From NCBI GenBank assembly GCA_030522415.1, contig CM060113.1, positions 5,924,967 to 5,988,966 of the forward strand: 64,000 nucleotides of DNA, read 5' to 3'. Under the pieces are notes generated by a model. The model was given only the letters and a program-made list of their open reading frames with translations, did no database searches and was not told the origin of the DNA. Below are positions 33,199-46,275 of this stretch, in pieces. Position numbers and translations under genes: made by a program. This DNA is from Channallabes apus. Its lineage: Eukaryota > Chordata > Actinopteri > Siluriformes > Clariidae. Each line of letters starts with the position of its first letter. The first letter of the stretch is position 1.

Positions 33199-35044
33199 TA
33201 CAGAGATTTCATGCATATTGTACATATTTCCTGCAGACACTTGTGCAGTTTTTTTGTTTTCTTCTGTTCTACCTCTGAAGCCCACGAGGCTCTTGCTGCA
33301 CTGCGGTCAGTAAAACCTTGGCCTGGAGGTGGTGGAGGTAGTTTTGGGGCTCCTACCCCACCTTAGGCCTGCAGATCTCCATGATATTTGTACAGCTGTC
33401 CTGCAGTAATAGAAACGTAATGGCCTGTCATGAGATGTGAGAACTAATCCAGGTCTGAATGTGATCCAGACTGTTTCTGCGCTCCAGTGGGGAGGTGTAT
33501 GAATAGCCTCGTAATGATGACTAATTCTATACAAATACATTATTTGGAATAAACAGATAATGTGGTCTGAACAGATACGAATGTGGACAACCGGTCAGAT
33601 ATAAAACTTGCATGACAAAGAAAGATCCGTCTGACAAATTTACAGCATTAATTTTTTTTCATCCTCAGCAACTGCCTGCTCAGGGAGGTTGTTATTTTGG
33701 GTATTAGTTTATGTATATTTGTTTTAAAATATTGGAGATATGAATAAACAAAAATAATTATAAATAATAAAAATAATTTAGGGTTTAATGGGTCATATAT
33801 CTATATATATATATCCTTCTGTATTAGGCCACACCCACTCCATATTTAATCCAGGACCCATGATACAGATATGACTAAATGAAGCACTAAACAGATTCAG
33901 ATCCAGGTAAAGATAGTGGCGTTGGGATGCATAGACAATAGTTTAAGATTTGTTAGATTAAAATCGAGGTAATAAGTTGAAAAGAAACGTGATGAGAATT
34001 TACATATGCTTATATCCCTGTGTCGTCTGCATTGGTGTCATTAGTCCTGTCTGTTATACTTGATACTGCTGATCCTAAATGGGTAAATAACATCATATGT
34101 AATCATTGTAGAATGTTTATATGGTTATAATAATCATAGATGGGTTGTATTGATAGAATGAAAGAAAGCAAGAAAGACAGAGAGAAGAAAGGAATAAAGT
34201 ACGCACATGTTTTTAAGAATGCCTGTGTAAAAGTTGAGGAAGAGGCATGTCATGGTTTGGCAATATGAAAAACAACGGCCATAACAGAATCCGGATGCGT
34301 TGGACATACTGTAGTGCTTTACTTTCAACACTGTTATACTGACAACTTTTTTGTTATATTTCTGTTGTCAAGCCGCTAATTAGCCTTAAACCTGGTACGG
34401 TCTGAAGCGAATGCTCAAACTTGTCATTTTAACAAAAGCCTCCTTACTGTGAAGCACTCATTTGATTGACATATGCAACTAATTTTCCCATGTTCCCCCT
34501 GCAGCAGGCATGGATCACTCAAAGTGGTCTTTATATCCTTAATATCTTCTTGACATTACATGCATGCTTGATCTGCACTGTCAACATAACCCACAAGAAC
34601 CGTATCCACTCGTATAGTCACTTATTGTTTGTGTTATAACTCCCTTTTTGCTTCAGTGTGATGAATAACAGATGGAGTTTTTTATCCTGGAGTCTTTAGT
34701 GAATATACTGTATCCTGGTTGTGTGTGTGTAGTATTAGTTATATTTGAAAATAAATTTATTTGACAAGCATTTGCCAAATTTTAATGTAATTTGTTTGGT
34801 CAAGCTGCAAGTTTAAGGAATTCCTGAAATGGCACTAGCTAGTCAAAGATTATTTAACATCAGTTACTATACATAACCAATGCGAAAGGGGCAAACATTC
34901 TCATCCTGTTGAGAAGCAATAGCCCTTTAAGGAAATGATGCACACACACCAAACAGGAAGTAAAAGTGTGTGTGTGTGTGCGTGCAATGCATGTGTGAAT
35001 GGGAGTTTTATGCGCGTAATATTACGTTGCCAATGTTGTTACCG
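33199..35044. other. Non-coding stretch, no gene recognised
   Basis: ORFs 33307-33540 (-) and 34134-34331 (-) show no domain. TACTGTA occurs near 34308 and 34706. Confidence 0.4.
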
Positions 35045-35168
35045 CTAATGTGGTATACATTACAGCAGTGATGCCGTTAGTATGCGCTCACGCAAGTGTG
35101 ACTAGCGATGTTCCTTGCTAATTTGTAAACACTTAATTTTTAAACGGTTTTAAAAATTGTCTCTCCGT

Positions 35169-35207
<39 letters not shown>

Positions 35208-35515
35208 GATACACACACACACACACACACACACACAGCGCCTACGTGCACAAACTGCAACACTTATCTGTTGGGATTTATTTTTACTTTTTTTTAAAGG
35301 TAAAGTGCAGGTTAATTTTTATTTATTTATTTTTTTACTTTATATTAAGAAGAAGAAGATTTTGTTAATTATTTTTATGTATTTATTTTTTTGGAATGTA
35401 GAATGAATAATTAGAGTTTCTATTATTTCCCATTGGAAAATTTAATTTGGTTTACGAGTGTTTTGGAATACGAGCCCGCTTCCGGAACTAATTATGCTCG
35501 TAATCTGAGGTTCCA
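35045..35515 (-). mobile_element. Partial copy of the 674-bp MITE seen at 16516
   Basis: Read on the minus strand it starts AGTGGAACCTCAGATTACGA and passes GCTTCCGGAAC...AAACCAAATTAAATTTTCCA. It then shares the CA-run, ACGGAGAGACAATT and AGCAAGGAACATCGCTAGTC with 16516-16870. The far end of the MITE is not found, so it is truncated at about 35045. Confidence 0.8.
35170..35237. repeat. (CA)n microsatellite
   Basis: About 33 CA units with one interruption (ACATACAGATAC). It lies inside the MITE copy, at the place where the sister copy (16516-17189) also has a CA run. Confidence 0.95.
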
Positions 35516-36489
35516 CTATATACAGTAACTTTTGACTTGAAAAGACTTTAATGGACGTAACAGTCCAAAGTAAAGCTGTAACTTTACATTTTACATTACG
35601 GGAAAGTCTTCAGGACAGGCAACATTAAATGTTATGTCTTGGTAATATGACGAGATGTGTTTTATGTATTTATGTGTGTGTGCTTATAAGGTATTAAACA
35701 CGCTTATTTTTTAAATTTTAAATGTACCTATAAATTGATAAAAAGCGTGATGTTTAATTATTACATAAGAAAAAAAATATGATATATTTATATAGCAAAA
35801 TAATTAACTTTCAGAGGAGAAGGGGTAAGAGTTGTGTTGGGGCGCATCACATTACCCCACTGTTGACCCCTATAGTGTTTTATTCTCCACGGTGCTGGGT
35901 TTCTAACATAACTAATAATATTTACATCCTGGTGATTCATCTGTACAAGTTCAGAACACTAAAGGTGATGTCATAAGAAAAACTATAAATACAAGCCCCA
36001 CCCACTGTTTATGTTTTCATCATACTTTGAAAACTGATGTGAGACTTGTAACGAATTTGTTGTGAATACATGAATTGTTTCTGACCTCACATCTGACCAC
36101 CCAGGCACAACTCCAGATGTGCACTCCTCTTCCACATCATTCTTATCATGCTGTCACATAATTTTTAAGCACATATGGAAAATTAAAAGAGATGTAGCCT
36201 GATCCTAATGTAGCTCATGACTGGAAATGATTGTTTTCATTACCCAACAGAGCGGTGCTGCCTTTTGTCACGACCGCACGCATCTGTCAGAATCTTAATC
36301 CCATCCATCTCGTCCTGTCCTCCCATCCTGCTGCCTCTCTGACCTTTTCCACGTCCACTTTCACCCCCATCATTTTTTATTTGGATGATGAATTATGTAA
36401 GTCATATTACTTCTCCTGACTGTGGTAACCTTGCCCTTTGGTAGAAGTCTAAGTACGATGTAATGGATAACACATTATAATAGACATGA
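35516..36489. other. Non-coding stretch, nothing recognised
   Basis: TACAGTA lies directly after the MITE end, near 35521. ORFs 35779-35976 and 36231-36419 have no recognisable domain. Confidence 0.4.
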
Positions 36490-36806
36490 GGATCACCAGG
36501 GATCACCCGATACAATATTATCACGATACCTGGGTGCGATTCAATTTGTACTGTTATTCTTGATTCGATATTACATTTTTTTAAAGATTTTGTTCTAATT
36601 CTAAATAAACTTTGCAAATAATTTGAACCTGTGTGAGTAGTGGACAGCACCATCTGTAGGATTCTAGAGGTACAACACTTAATGCACCACCTAAAATATA
36701 TATACATAAATGTTTTTTTTTTTTTTTTAATTAAATCAATTTTGGAGTTAGATTGATGATACATGATTAACCACACAAAAGAATCATGATACATAATTGA
36801 ATCATT
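36490..36806. repeat. Dispersed repeat, uninterrupted copy of the host of the 44.7-kb Tc1 element
   Basis: GATCACCAGGGATCACCCGA, TATCACGATACCTGGGTGCG, TTCAATTTGTACTG, GCAAATAATTTG and CACACAAAAGAATCATGATA occur in the same order at 44590-44690 and 46276-46545, where a Tc1-like element splits the copy. Here the matching point reads GATTCGATATTAC without interruption. Class not recognised. Confidence 0.75.
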
Positions 36807-37689
36807 GTGTAAAAAATATAGACATAATTAAGACGTTATAAACCATAAGTAACTGACAAACTAATATTTTCAGGGATTTCTGCTTAAAGCTCTTGTTTAA
36901 TCAGCTTTATGGTAATATAAATGTTATAAAATAAGGATTCTTATAGGCCATGTATTTTATTAAATAATCTATAAATGGTATTATATGGTATATAACATGC
37001 ATCAATAAAAATGGAACATGCTTAAATTGTATACATTTTATAATCATTATAGTTTAAGAGGTACATTTTTAATTAACAAAAAAATCTTAAGATATTAAAA
37101 AAAAAATTTATCCTAGAAATCATAGTAGAATAGTTTTATAATTTTAAGTTGTTTGTAAATTGAAGTACATCTGAAGCATGAATTAATAGTGTTGGTTTGA
37201 ATATGTTTGGCTATTTGGATGTTTAACACAAGTGTACAGCATTAATATGTAAGAAATTAAACATTTCAGGAAGTTTTGATCTAGAAGTAAAAAAAACATG
37301 ATGCAGATGTTAATTTTTTATTTGCCTGTACAGATTTATCTGATCACTGTTCCACAAAAAGAGTACGTGTGTGTTAATACAGTACATATACGTACAGTAT
37401 TAATACACACACACACACACACACACAGACACACCTTTTCCCCATGGCAATAAGACCAAAGTGGACTGAAGTCACTTTTTCTAAATATTAGATTTGTTAA
37501 ATTAGGGCACTTCAGGATCGGGGCACATTTTCCGATCCGCCATAATTGATTGTTTAAGAGAGAGTAGTTGCGTAACGGACGTTTCATCTTTTTTCATGGC
37601 AGCTGGAGCGCTTGTTTATTTTGTTATTTATCTCTGCGGCCTTAATGTGAAATGGCTGGCGACAGTGGAGATTTAGGACAACTCGGCTG

Positions 37690-37733
<44 letters not shown>

Positions 37734-38689
37734 CAGATGAAAAGCAGACTCCTTTGATCTTCATCCTTCTTTTGTTCTGTTTCATTTCTCTCTTTCGAGA
37801 ACCCTGTCTTGTTGTCGTGATCACACACATGCAGTACACACACACACATGTACAGTCTACGTATGAGATCAGCTTCACCACTACATGAGAAGATGCTACG
37901 CGTCTTTGATGGATGGTGTTTTTGATTCTTTACTTCGTTCACACACATCGCCACCTTTGCCCCCCTGGCTGGCGTTCCTGAATGCCCTCTTCCTGTGACT
38001 GGGGCTTTTATGAGAGATCAGATCACCAGGTCATGTGACCTCTATAGACCATTTCTCACGGCTGTTTTCCTTTCCTTCTGCATGTTTCTTATGAAGTACG
38101 GTGACACGAGCGAGTGTATTTGGGGAAAACGTTGCCAGCTAAGATAACGCTGGCTGAAGGATGTTGTGTTCCTCTGAGTGATGAATTTGTCCAGCTTGGT
38201 TAGTAGATCTGGAGCGGATTTGTTCCTGCAATGAATATCGTTTTTGTGTGCGACTTTCCCCCCTGGCTAGACTCCCTACTGGACATTTACTGACCTTTGA
38301 CCCTGACCTTGCTCCTTTTGAGTGTTGTTTTTGACTAGACTTTCCACTCGCTTTCAGGTGCTGACTCACTGCTTTAGGCAACAATCTCAGATGATACATC
38401 ACGCAGCAGAACTGATCACTAGTTCTCCAGTTACTGAGCTCGCTTCTTACAGTACAGAGCTCAGGTCCAGTCCTAATGAAACCGAGCAGATTGGTGAATT
38501 ATATAAACATGAACATCTGCAGGAGGAATTCATGATCAAAGACGAGACTGTTTCAAATACACTACATACCCTATACACTAGTGTACTATACTGTAATAAA
38601 TATCATTTATAATATAAAGTTAGTTTTTATTTTACTCGACGTAGTAACATGAGGATTTTATTTGATAACAGAATGTTTAATTTTGTTTT
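36807..38689. other. Non-coding stretch with CA/TG runs
   Basis: A CA run lies at 37405-37430 and the TG run at 37691-37731. TACAGTA lies at 37378-37384, 37393-37399 and 38448-38454. The ORF at 38322-38612 (+) has no recognisable domain. Confidence 0.45.
37691..37731. repeat. (TG)n microsatellite
   Basis: About 20 uninterrupted TG units. ORFs on both strands here are artefacts. Confidence 0.95.
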
Positions 38690-39930
38690 TTAATAACTAG
38701 GAAATTGTTAAGAGAATCTGTAGAAATGTACCATATAGCTATCCTTAAACTATACAAATGGACTTTTATAAACATGAAAACATTTATTAATAAATGTAAA
38801 AGTATCTACACAATCTTTCTTTGGTAAATACAGAAATTTACAACTAAGGAAACTTTTCAGCGACACTTCACCAATTTCTGTTTTTACCAAAACACAATAT
38901 TGTAACTGAATTGACCCCCCCCCCCGCCCCCCCCCGCCTCTACTTTATAATAACCACACCTTATAATGAGCTCAAAAATTATTAATAAATAATATTTACT
39001 TTATTTATTAAGGACTGAGACATAATTAAGACATTATAAACCACAAATAAAATTAAATAAATTAAAGGAATTTACAACTAAGGAAACTTTTCTTTGTTTA
39101 TAGAAACAAACAGGAATTTAATTTAAACAATGGAAAAACTTTGGAATACCTGGAACTATACTTACAGAATCTTTATTTGGTAACTATACAGATTAATCTT
39201 TTTATATTTATTTTAAATTAAATATACTTTTTAAAAACGTTTTAGTAATTGAAAAATTACTTATTGTTAGAATCTTTTTAAATAACTATAGAAATGTATT
39301 TAATGACTATGAAAACTTTATTAAATTGCTATAAAATATAACTACAGTAATAATATTTCAATAATAAATATAGAAGGTGTTTAGAAAACTTAAATTACTT
39401 TTATTGTTTTAGTCTTTCATAACTGGAAATATACTTTTTGTTTAAAAAAACAGTAGAAATTGACCTTATAACTATGAAACTTTTATAGCAACTGTGAAAG
39501 GTATCTGGAATCTTACGTTTATAGATATAACATTAGTTAACATTAATACCTGAAATTTGGTTTAATTGAATTGAAATTTAATTTGTGGTTAATACAGAAA
39601 TGTACCTAATTACAAACTGTCTCAGATGGAAAATTTTACAATCTTCCATAATAATTCTAAAAACATGAATTAATACCTGCTAATTTGTCATGTTGAAATT
39701 AACCTGATATTGTGACTATGAGAACATAATTAGGGCTTCATATTGTAACTGGTATAACAAGTATGGAATATAAAAAAATAAAATAATGTAATAAAAAAAA
39801 ACTACTTTTGTAACTATAAAAACTAAAAATAGAATTTGTATTTGTTACCTATAGAAATGTAACTCAATTTACCAAAGTAGGGAAAAGCTAATTTTTTATT
39901 TTGAAGATTAGTAATCATTTAATGTTTATA
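38690..39930. repeat. AT-rich, weakly repetitive stretch
   Basis: Motifs such as TTTACAACTAAGGAAACTTT (38838 and about 39071), AACTATAGAAATGTA and AACTATGAAAACTTTTA recur irregularly, suggesting a decayed tandem repeat. A C-rich run lies near 38914-38938. No ORF of interest. Confidence 0.45.
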
Positions 39931-41090
39931 AAATATGTACAGTAAAAGGTCTAAACCACGGTCGGTGTACAGTAGGAAGTGCTTGTTAAATCTCCAGATG
40001 TGAACACCCTGCCTACGTTTAAGGACCAGCATGTACATCATTTGACAAATACAGTATCTATAGGCAGATTTTATAGAGCAAATCATTTGATGAGTGCACC
40101 TTCAAATAGAGTCCTATTCTTTACTTTTATAGTTTCTACATCAGAAAGAAATACCGTTTTTAGCGTTTTTATACTGTGTCTTCATTCAACACAGAGATGC
40201 ACCACATATTGCTTTGGTTATGTAAAAAAGCAGCCAGTTTGGGTCATCGACCTAAGTATTGTACAATGAACGAGTCATAAATAACGTGCAAAATAAACGT
40301 TAACCTCACGCAAACGATGTGTTTCATAAGCTCAGTTGAGGAAGTTCAGCTGCTTCTCCTTGACCTCTCTGATTCTCTGCGTTTCCTGTACAGACTCCAG
40401 GAAACATGAGCCGTGTGTGCATCACAAAGTGACGATGTTCTCCTCCTGACCTCCTTCTCCTCCTAATGTCATCTCACGCAGACGTTTAGAGATTATTATG
40501 AGCAAAAAGCTTAGAGGGATTTCAATCATAAATCACTTTGTTCGGAAACCAGTATAAATCTGAGCCAGGTGTAGAAGAAAACATCTGTTTGAACGATATT
40601 CGTACAGCATCATACACACGTTATACTGTAGGTATGACTACATGAAACATGACTGATTCTCATTAATAGTTGATGTACGTTTCTATAAATTTGCTACTGG
40701 GAGGTTGTATTAGTCTCATCTCTCTATTTCTCTGCCAAAACTTTCTTTTGTTGTTGTTGTAAGATTAGACGGGCCTGATCATCGAGACACATTCAGTCTG
40801 CATTCTACATGGTTGCAATGACGGCGTTTTACTCCGATAAATAATAAATCATGATTATGGATGTCTAATCTTTAATCTCTGGTGTTCTGTTACTGTAGTC
40901 TTCTTTTATAAGCCTGGATTACATGCCTGTATAACCCGGCTTAGTGTCGAACACACAGCATCAGCACGTTGGCTGAGGTTCAGTTCTGACATAAAATGCT
41001 GTTTGACTTTTTTGCACTTGTTTATTTTTACGGTCTGGAAGGTCTGTTAAACAGTTCTGATTGTAAAGGTGCCGTATTACAGTATATTCC
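39931..41090. other. Non-coding stretch, nothing recognised
   Basis: TACAGTA/TACTGTA occur near 39939, 39967, 40049, 40628, 40892 and 41072. The ORF at 39979-40269 shows no domain. Confidence 0.4.
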
Positions 41091-41256
41091 GGTGGCACAG
41101 TGGCTTTAGTGGTTATCACTGTCGTCTGGCACCACTACGATCCGGGTTCGATTTCCGCCTCGGGTCCGTGTGCTCGGAGTTTGCATGTTATCCCCGTGCT
41201 CGGTGGGTTTCCTCCCACAGTCCAAAAACATCAGATTAGACTAATTGCCGTTTCAT
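41091..41256 (+). repeat. Decayed SINE, 5' part
   Basis: GGTGGCACAGTGGCTTTAGT, TTATCACTGTCGTC and GATCCGGGTTCGATTTCC (B box) are followed by GAGTTTGCATGTTATCCCCG and CCCACAGTCCAAAAACAT. Confidence 0.8.
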
Positions 41257-41439
41257 TGTAAAATGATCAAAAACTGAATATTGCATAATTAAATACGTAT
41301 GCTGCAAAAACGATCTCCCTGCAGCATGGTGGAGTCGCTCGTACTCTAGTGGAGCTGCGTCCCTACAGCTCTCGTCTTATTTTCAGGTTTATTGTTTTTT
41401 TTCTCCCACTTCCCATAAATCTGTCGTTAGTTAAATTGT

Positions 41440-41560
41440 CTACGCCAAATTGTTCCGCAAATGTTTGTGCACGGTGCCTGATGTACTGGTTTCCATCAGG
41501 GGTGTATTCCCAGCATGTGCCCAATGTTCCTGGGATTGATAAAGCTCTGTGTGCTGAGTG
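41440..41560 (+). repeat. SINE/LINE-tail-like fragment
   Basis: GGTGTATTCCCAGCATGTGC and CCAATGTTCCTGGGATTGAT resemble the tail region shared by fish SINEs and L2-type LINEs. The ORFs here (41349-41648 plus, 41363-41563 minus) contain this fragment and are probably not genes. Confidence 0.4.
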
Positions 41561-42404
41561 CAAAAGAACGAGTTATACTGTATTATTGGCTTGTAATGGG
41601 TTCTGTGTCAGCATTTGGGTCAGTTTTAAAAAGTTAAGTATAAATTGACTGTATGTATGTCTTTATTCAAATGTGGAAATTGTTCTGCTTTTAACTGCCG
41701 TACTGTAATAAGATGTAAACAGCACCAGCACATTTATTGCCCTTGGCGAGCTTTAACCGTTTTTAACCCTCCTCAACTCCCACCACAAATAATAATAATA
41801 ATAGTAATAACAACCAATATGTATCACCCGCAGGGGTTCGACAGCGATCTCATGACAGTCATGTATGCGGTTTTCTTATCTCATGTCCAATACAGATATA
41901 CAGTACAAGGAAGCATACAGTATAATGTTTGTTTACTCCGATGTTTGACTCTTATTTTACATAAAAGCTTGTTTAGATGTAAAGTCACGTGGTTTAACAG
42001 TACTTTAACTTTTACAATACTGTAATTCTTGGCTACACAGCTGACTTTTTTGTTCACGCTTTCCTTTATTTTCTGCAGATTATCCAATGCAGATCCTCTA
42101 ACAGTTAAATTGATACATTTTGCTTAGATTTAAATCAAACAGAAAACAAACCAAAAATCTCCGAGTTCTAAAATAAAAGTAAAAAGTTGCCATGTATCTT
42201 TAACATATAAAACCCCTTAAAATTTAAATAATGTTACGATGAAAGGTACAGTTATGAACATGAATGAATCTCTTAAACTTAAGAAAGTTAGACATTTGAT
42301 CAGACAGTTAATAAAAAAAGCCGGAACGTTTGACTGTGCAGCTGCAGGTGTTGGTGAATGATCATGTGTACAGTCCCACAGATCTTTTTTCCTCCACAAA
42401 TTCT
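41561..42404. other. Non-coding stretch, nothing recognised
   Basis: An AAT run lies near 41788-41805. TACAGTA/TACTGTA occur near 41577, 41700, 41897, 41916 and 42018. The ORF at 41645-42025 shows no domain. Confidence 0.4.
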
Positions 42405-42638
42405 GGCGATTTTCACAGATCAGGCGTGTGAATATTTCACGCTAACGACTGCAGCGGGCCCCGAGCCTCCTCCGCTGGGATTGTCATCCACAGATCTACG
42501 GCCTTCTTTAGAAAGTTTTCACCGTTCAGATGTTTAACTGCAGCGAAGAGTCTCATCATCGTCCCGTGCTGGAAGTCTTCTTTAAACGTCAATCGAATTT
42601 ACACCTTCATTCCTGGTTTGACTTGAACGTCCTTCATA
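42405..42638. repeat. Right-end fragment of the mariner family
   Basis: CGGCCTTCTTTAGAAAGTTT, GAGTCTCATCATCGT and TTCCTGGTTTGACTTGAACG match the right end of the copy at 58848-59443. The terminal repeat is followed by TCCTTCATATA. No coding frame survives. Confidence 0.7.
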
Positions 42639-42639
42639 T

Positions 42640-42770
42640 ATCCGGGCAGTTAAGGGATTACAGATCTTTCTCAAGGGCTCAGCTTGGTGGATCTGGGGTT
42701 TGAACTTATAACCTTACAAATACTGTCGAAGTCCAACACCTGCGCCACTGAGCTACAGTAGCGCTGAGGT
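42640..42770 (-). repeat. tRNA-like SINE fragment of another family
   Basis: On the minus strand: CTACTGTAGCTCAGTGGCGC (A-box-like), then GTTCAAACCCCAGATCC (B-box-like), then GCCCTTGAGAAAGATCTG. A related plus-strand copy lies at 52395-52490. I considered a true tRNA gene but the boxes are decayed and no cloverleaf closes. A TACTGTA lies in its head. Confidence 0.5.
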
Positions 42771-44589
42771 CACCGCTGAGGTCATCGGTTCATTATGAAG
42801 CAACACCTCAACCGTGTGGAAGCATCATCTACTGGGATATGTTTACAAAAACAAAACAAAAACAAACAAACAAAACCTTTAATTGTTGTTTTTATTTCAT
42901 CAAAGGAAATCAAAATACAAAAGAAGAAAAATCCCATTGCTTTTTTTTTTGCGTAATTGACGAGGTTATTAAAGGGTGATGATCCAAATCAGAATGATGG
43001 AAAGTTAATCTAACGCGGGTTCACAAGGTTCAAGCTTTACAGCCAATCACCGCTTTAAAGATGAACATAAAAACTGCAGGCTTCCTTCAAATGAAATCCA
43101 GCAAGTAAAATATAAAACTCATGCAGTTTATTTAACCGCGTGCAGGAATACTTTGGCTAGCGATTAGACTCCTTTATTCCTGAACATTCTGGAAGAAGGT
43201 TGACGTTATTTATAGGTTGAATGCTTTGTTATTGTGGTTTGGATTAAGACTGTTTCAAAAAAATATCTTCGTTTCATGAACAACTGGTTTAAAGCCATAT
43301 TTATGAAGAAGCCGCGCTAACGGCTGAAGCCTTCCAGGTTAAAGGTTCATCTTTAACAATTTCCCATCATGCCATGTTCAATCAGGATTTCAAAGCCTTT
43401 ATATTTCTTCACCTCTCCAATGGCATCACTCGCAGGAGTTAGTTACGACTGCTGATTCCAGTTACGAGTCCCATCAGTCTGCAGAGATGCTGTGGAGCCG
43501 TCGCACGATATTAACGGCCGCAGTAAAGCGAGTCAGATGTGTTGCAGTGGTGTGGAGCGCTCGGGTTCTTCAGGGTGGAGGACGAGGTCATCTGGATGAC
43601 GTTCACGCTCGGTGTGGAATACGTAACTCGGGGTCGATTGGAGAATTCCTTCAGAATCATGGGTTGATTATTTAGTTATTTCATGCGTCGCTTGAGCACA
43701 AAATGATAGACATCAGTTTCATCCATTTGCTTTTTAAAAAATTATTAGATGCTTTTTGGAAGAACCTTCCTGAAGTCGGACTAAAATTTAGGAATCTTGC
43801 AAATGAGCAGCCGTTCTCCTAGGAGATGTTCTGTTGTGCATTGATCTGTTCTGTTGTTTCATGATCAGTGCTAATGAACATGTGCGGCACTTCATCTCTT
43901 TTTTTCACTTTTGTCACAAAATGTGAAACAGGAAGTAACGTGGCGAGTGGAATCAAATCACTTTACTTGGCATAACAACACAAACCATTGTTTAAGTAGG
44001 ACTTGTCTCAGGTTCTCTGGTCCTGTCTCCGGTTCGAACACTCGAGGGCAAAAAAAGAAAAAAAAAAGTGAAAGTTTTTAGGAATTACACTTTAAAAAAT
44101 TTCTAAACTGTTTCTTTAAATTAAACCGCATATACTGTACCACTTTAGGACGAATATCTGAAGTTTACACAGGTGTTAGCAAGCCACTCTGCTGCATGTG
44201 GATATATGGTGTGTGTGTGTGTGTGTGTGTGTTAAATGAAAACACTGTTGTGTCTTTACATTCCTGACTTGAGCTGGAGATCACATGATATTACTGCTAT
44301 TCACAGCCTGCAACATTAATAAACATGGAGAAGGTTTCACCTGCGATGGCGAAACAGCCGGAGTGTTTCATCACCGTTCGACTCTCTGTCATTAAGTGGA
44401 GATTAAAAAAAGAAATGAAGCTTTGAGGTTTACGGTGTGCAACAGATTGACAGAAACAGGATGTTGGAGAGAGAGAGAGAGATTTTCTTAACAGACAGCA
44501 GTGTTTGAGATGCGTCTCACCTCCTCCTGGATTTAAACAGACTCGAGCAGCTATATAAGGAAAAGAGTTTGTATGTATTCATGGGACGG
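42771..44589. other. Non-coding stretch, nothing recognised
   Basis: A GT run lies at about 44208-44232 and a GA run near 44470-44481. TACTGTA occurs near 44145. No gene recognised. Confidence 0.4.
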
Positions 44590-44690
44590 GAATCGCTAGG
44601 GGTCACCAGGGGTCACCCGATGTGATTTTATCACGATACCCTGGTGGCGTTTCAATTTGTATTGCGATTTTTATAAACATCACGATTTGA

Positions 44691-46275
44691 TACAAACCGG
44701 ATTACAAAAAAGTTGGAACACTAAACAAATTTTGAATAAAAACTGAATGCAATGATGTGGAGATGGCAAATGTCAATATTTTATTCAGAATAGAACATAA
44801 ATGACAGATCAAAAGTTTAATCCGAGAAAATGTATCATTTTAAAGGAAAAATATGTTGATTCCAAATTTCATGGTGTCAACAAATCCCAAAAAAGTTGGG
44901 ACAAGTAGCAATAAGAGGCTGGAAAAAGTACATTTGAGCATAACGAAGAGCTGGAAGACCAATTAACAGTAATTAGGTTAATTGGCAACATGATTGGGTA
45001 TAAAAAGAGCTTCTCAGAGTGGCAGTGTCTCTCAGAAGCCAAGATGGGTAGAGGATCACCAATTCCCACAATGTTGCGCAGAAAGATAGTGGAGCAATAT
45101 CAGAAAGGTGTTACCCAGCGAAAAATTGCAAAGACTTTGCAGTTATCATCATCAACTGTGCATAATATCATCCGAAGATTCAGAGAATCTGGAACAATCT
45201 CTGTGCGTAAGGGTCAAGGGCGTAAAACCATACTGGATGCCCGTGATCTCCGGGCCCTTAAACGACACTGCACCACAAACAGGAATGCTACTGTAAAGGA
45301 AATCACAGAATGGGCTCAGGAATACTTCCAGAAACCATCGTCAGTGAACACAATCCACCGTGCCATCCGCCGTTGCCAGCTGAAACTCTACAGTGCAAAG
45401 AAGAAGCCATTTCTAAGCAAGATCCACAAGCACAGGCGTTTTCATTGGGCCAGGGATCATTTAAAATGGAGTGTGGCAAAATGGAAGACTGTTCTGTGGT
45501 CAGACGAGTCACGATTCGAAGTTCTTGTTGGAAATGTGGGACGCCATGTCATCCGGACCAAAGAGGACAAGGACAACCCAAGTTGTTATCAACGCTCAGT
45601 TCAGAAGCCTGCATCTCTGATGGTATGGGGTTGCATGAGTGCGTGTGGCATGGGCAGCTTGCATGTCTGGAAAGGCACCATCAATGCAGAAAAATATATT
45701 CAGGTTCTAGAACAACATCTAGTCATCTCTTTCAGGGAAGACCCTGTATTTTTCAACAAGATAATGCCAGACCACATTCTGCATCAATCACAACATCATG
45801 GCTGCGTAGGAGAAGGATCCGGGTACTGAAATGGCCAGTCTGCAGTCCAGATCTTTCCCCTATAGAGAACATTTGGCGCATCATAAAGAGGAAGGTGCGA
45901 CAAAGAAGGCCCAAGACGATTGAACAGTTAGAGGCCTGTATTAGACAAGAATGGGAGAGCATTCCTATTTCTAAACTTGAGAAACTGGTCTCCTCGGTCC
46001 CCAGACGTCTGTTGAGTGTTGTAAGAAGAAGGGGAGATGCCACACAGTGGTGAAAATGGCCTTGTCCCAACTTTTTTGGGATTTGTTGACACCATGACAT
46101 TTTGATTCACCATATTTTTCCCTTAAAATGATACATTTTCTCAGTTTAAACTTTTGTTCCATGATTTATGTTCTATTCTGAATAAAATATTGACATTTGC
46201 CATCTCCACATCATTGCATTCAGTTTTTATTCACAATTTGTTTAGTGTCCCAACTTTTTTGGAATCCGGTTTGTA
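44691..46275 (+). mobile_element. Nearly complete Tc1-like transposon, 1.58 kb
   Basis: Flanked by TA at 44691-44692 and 46274-46275. The ends are CAAACCGGATTACAAAAAAG on the left and, on the minus strand, CAAACCGGATTCCAAAAAAG on the right. Each inverted repeat is about 210 bp and carries a second direct repeat of the 'AAAAAAGTTGGGAC' motif at its inner edge (about 44887-44903 and 46064-46080). This is the IR/DR design of many fish Tc1 elements. It encodes one transposase (45044-46053), broken by a small deletion. It is inserted in an older repeat with an empty-site counterpart at 36490-36806. Its ends start CAA, not CAG, so it would leave a different footprint from the common heptamer. Confidence 0.95.
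45044..46053 (+). pseudogene. Tc1-like transposase, frameshifted
   Basis: DD34E transposase of the Tc1/mariner superfamily. In its intact form it binds the inverted repeats and cuts and pastes the element at TA. I start it at 45044 (MGRGSPIPTMLRRKIV); an upstream Met at 44990 is in frame but probably belongs to the leader. The N-terminal paired-like HTH reads RKIAKTLQLSSSTVHNIIRR, followed by the basic hook KGQGRKTI. The first catalytic Asp is in VLWSDESRFEV. After LEQHL at about 45721 the frame changes. The coding sequence resumes as FQGRPCIFQQDNARPHSA (second Asp) and SPDLSPIENIW (Glu, 34 residues after the second Asp). A few residues usual between LEQHL and LFQG are missing, so a small out-of-frame deletion, not a single-base error, is likely. 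It ends ATQW-stop. Confidence 0.92.

Noticed and set aside
37642..37888. ORFs with Cys-Val or Thr-His runs
   Set aside because: Created by the TG/CA microsatellite on either strand. The same applies at 10191, 16027, 49453-49782 and 59636.
42690..42765. Possible minus-strand tRNA
   Set aside because: Boxes are decayed and the flanks match another dispersed SINE-like family.
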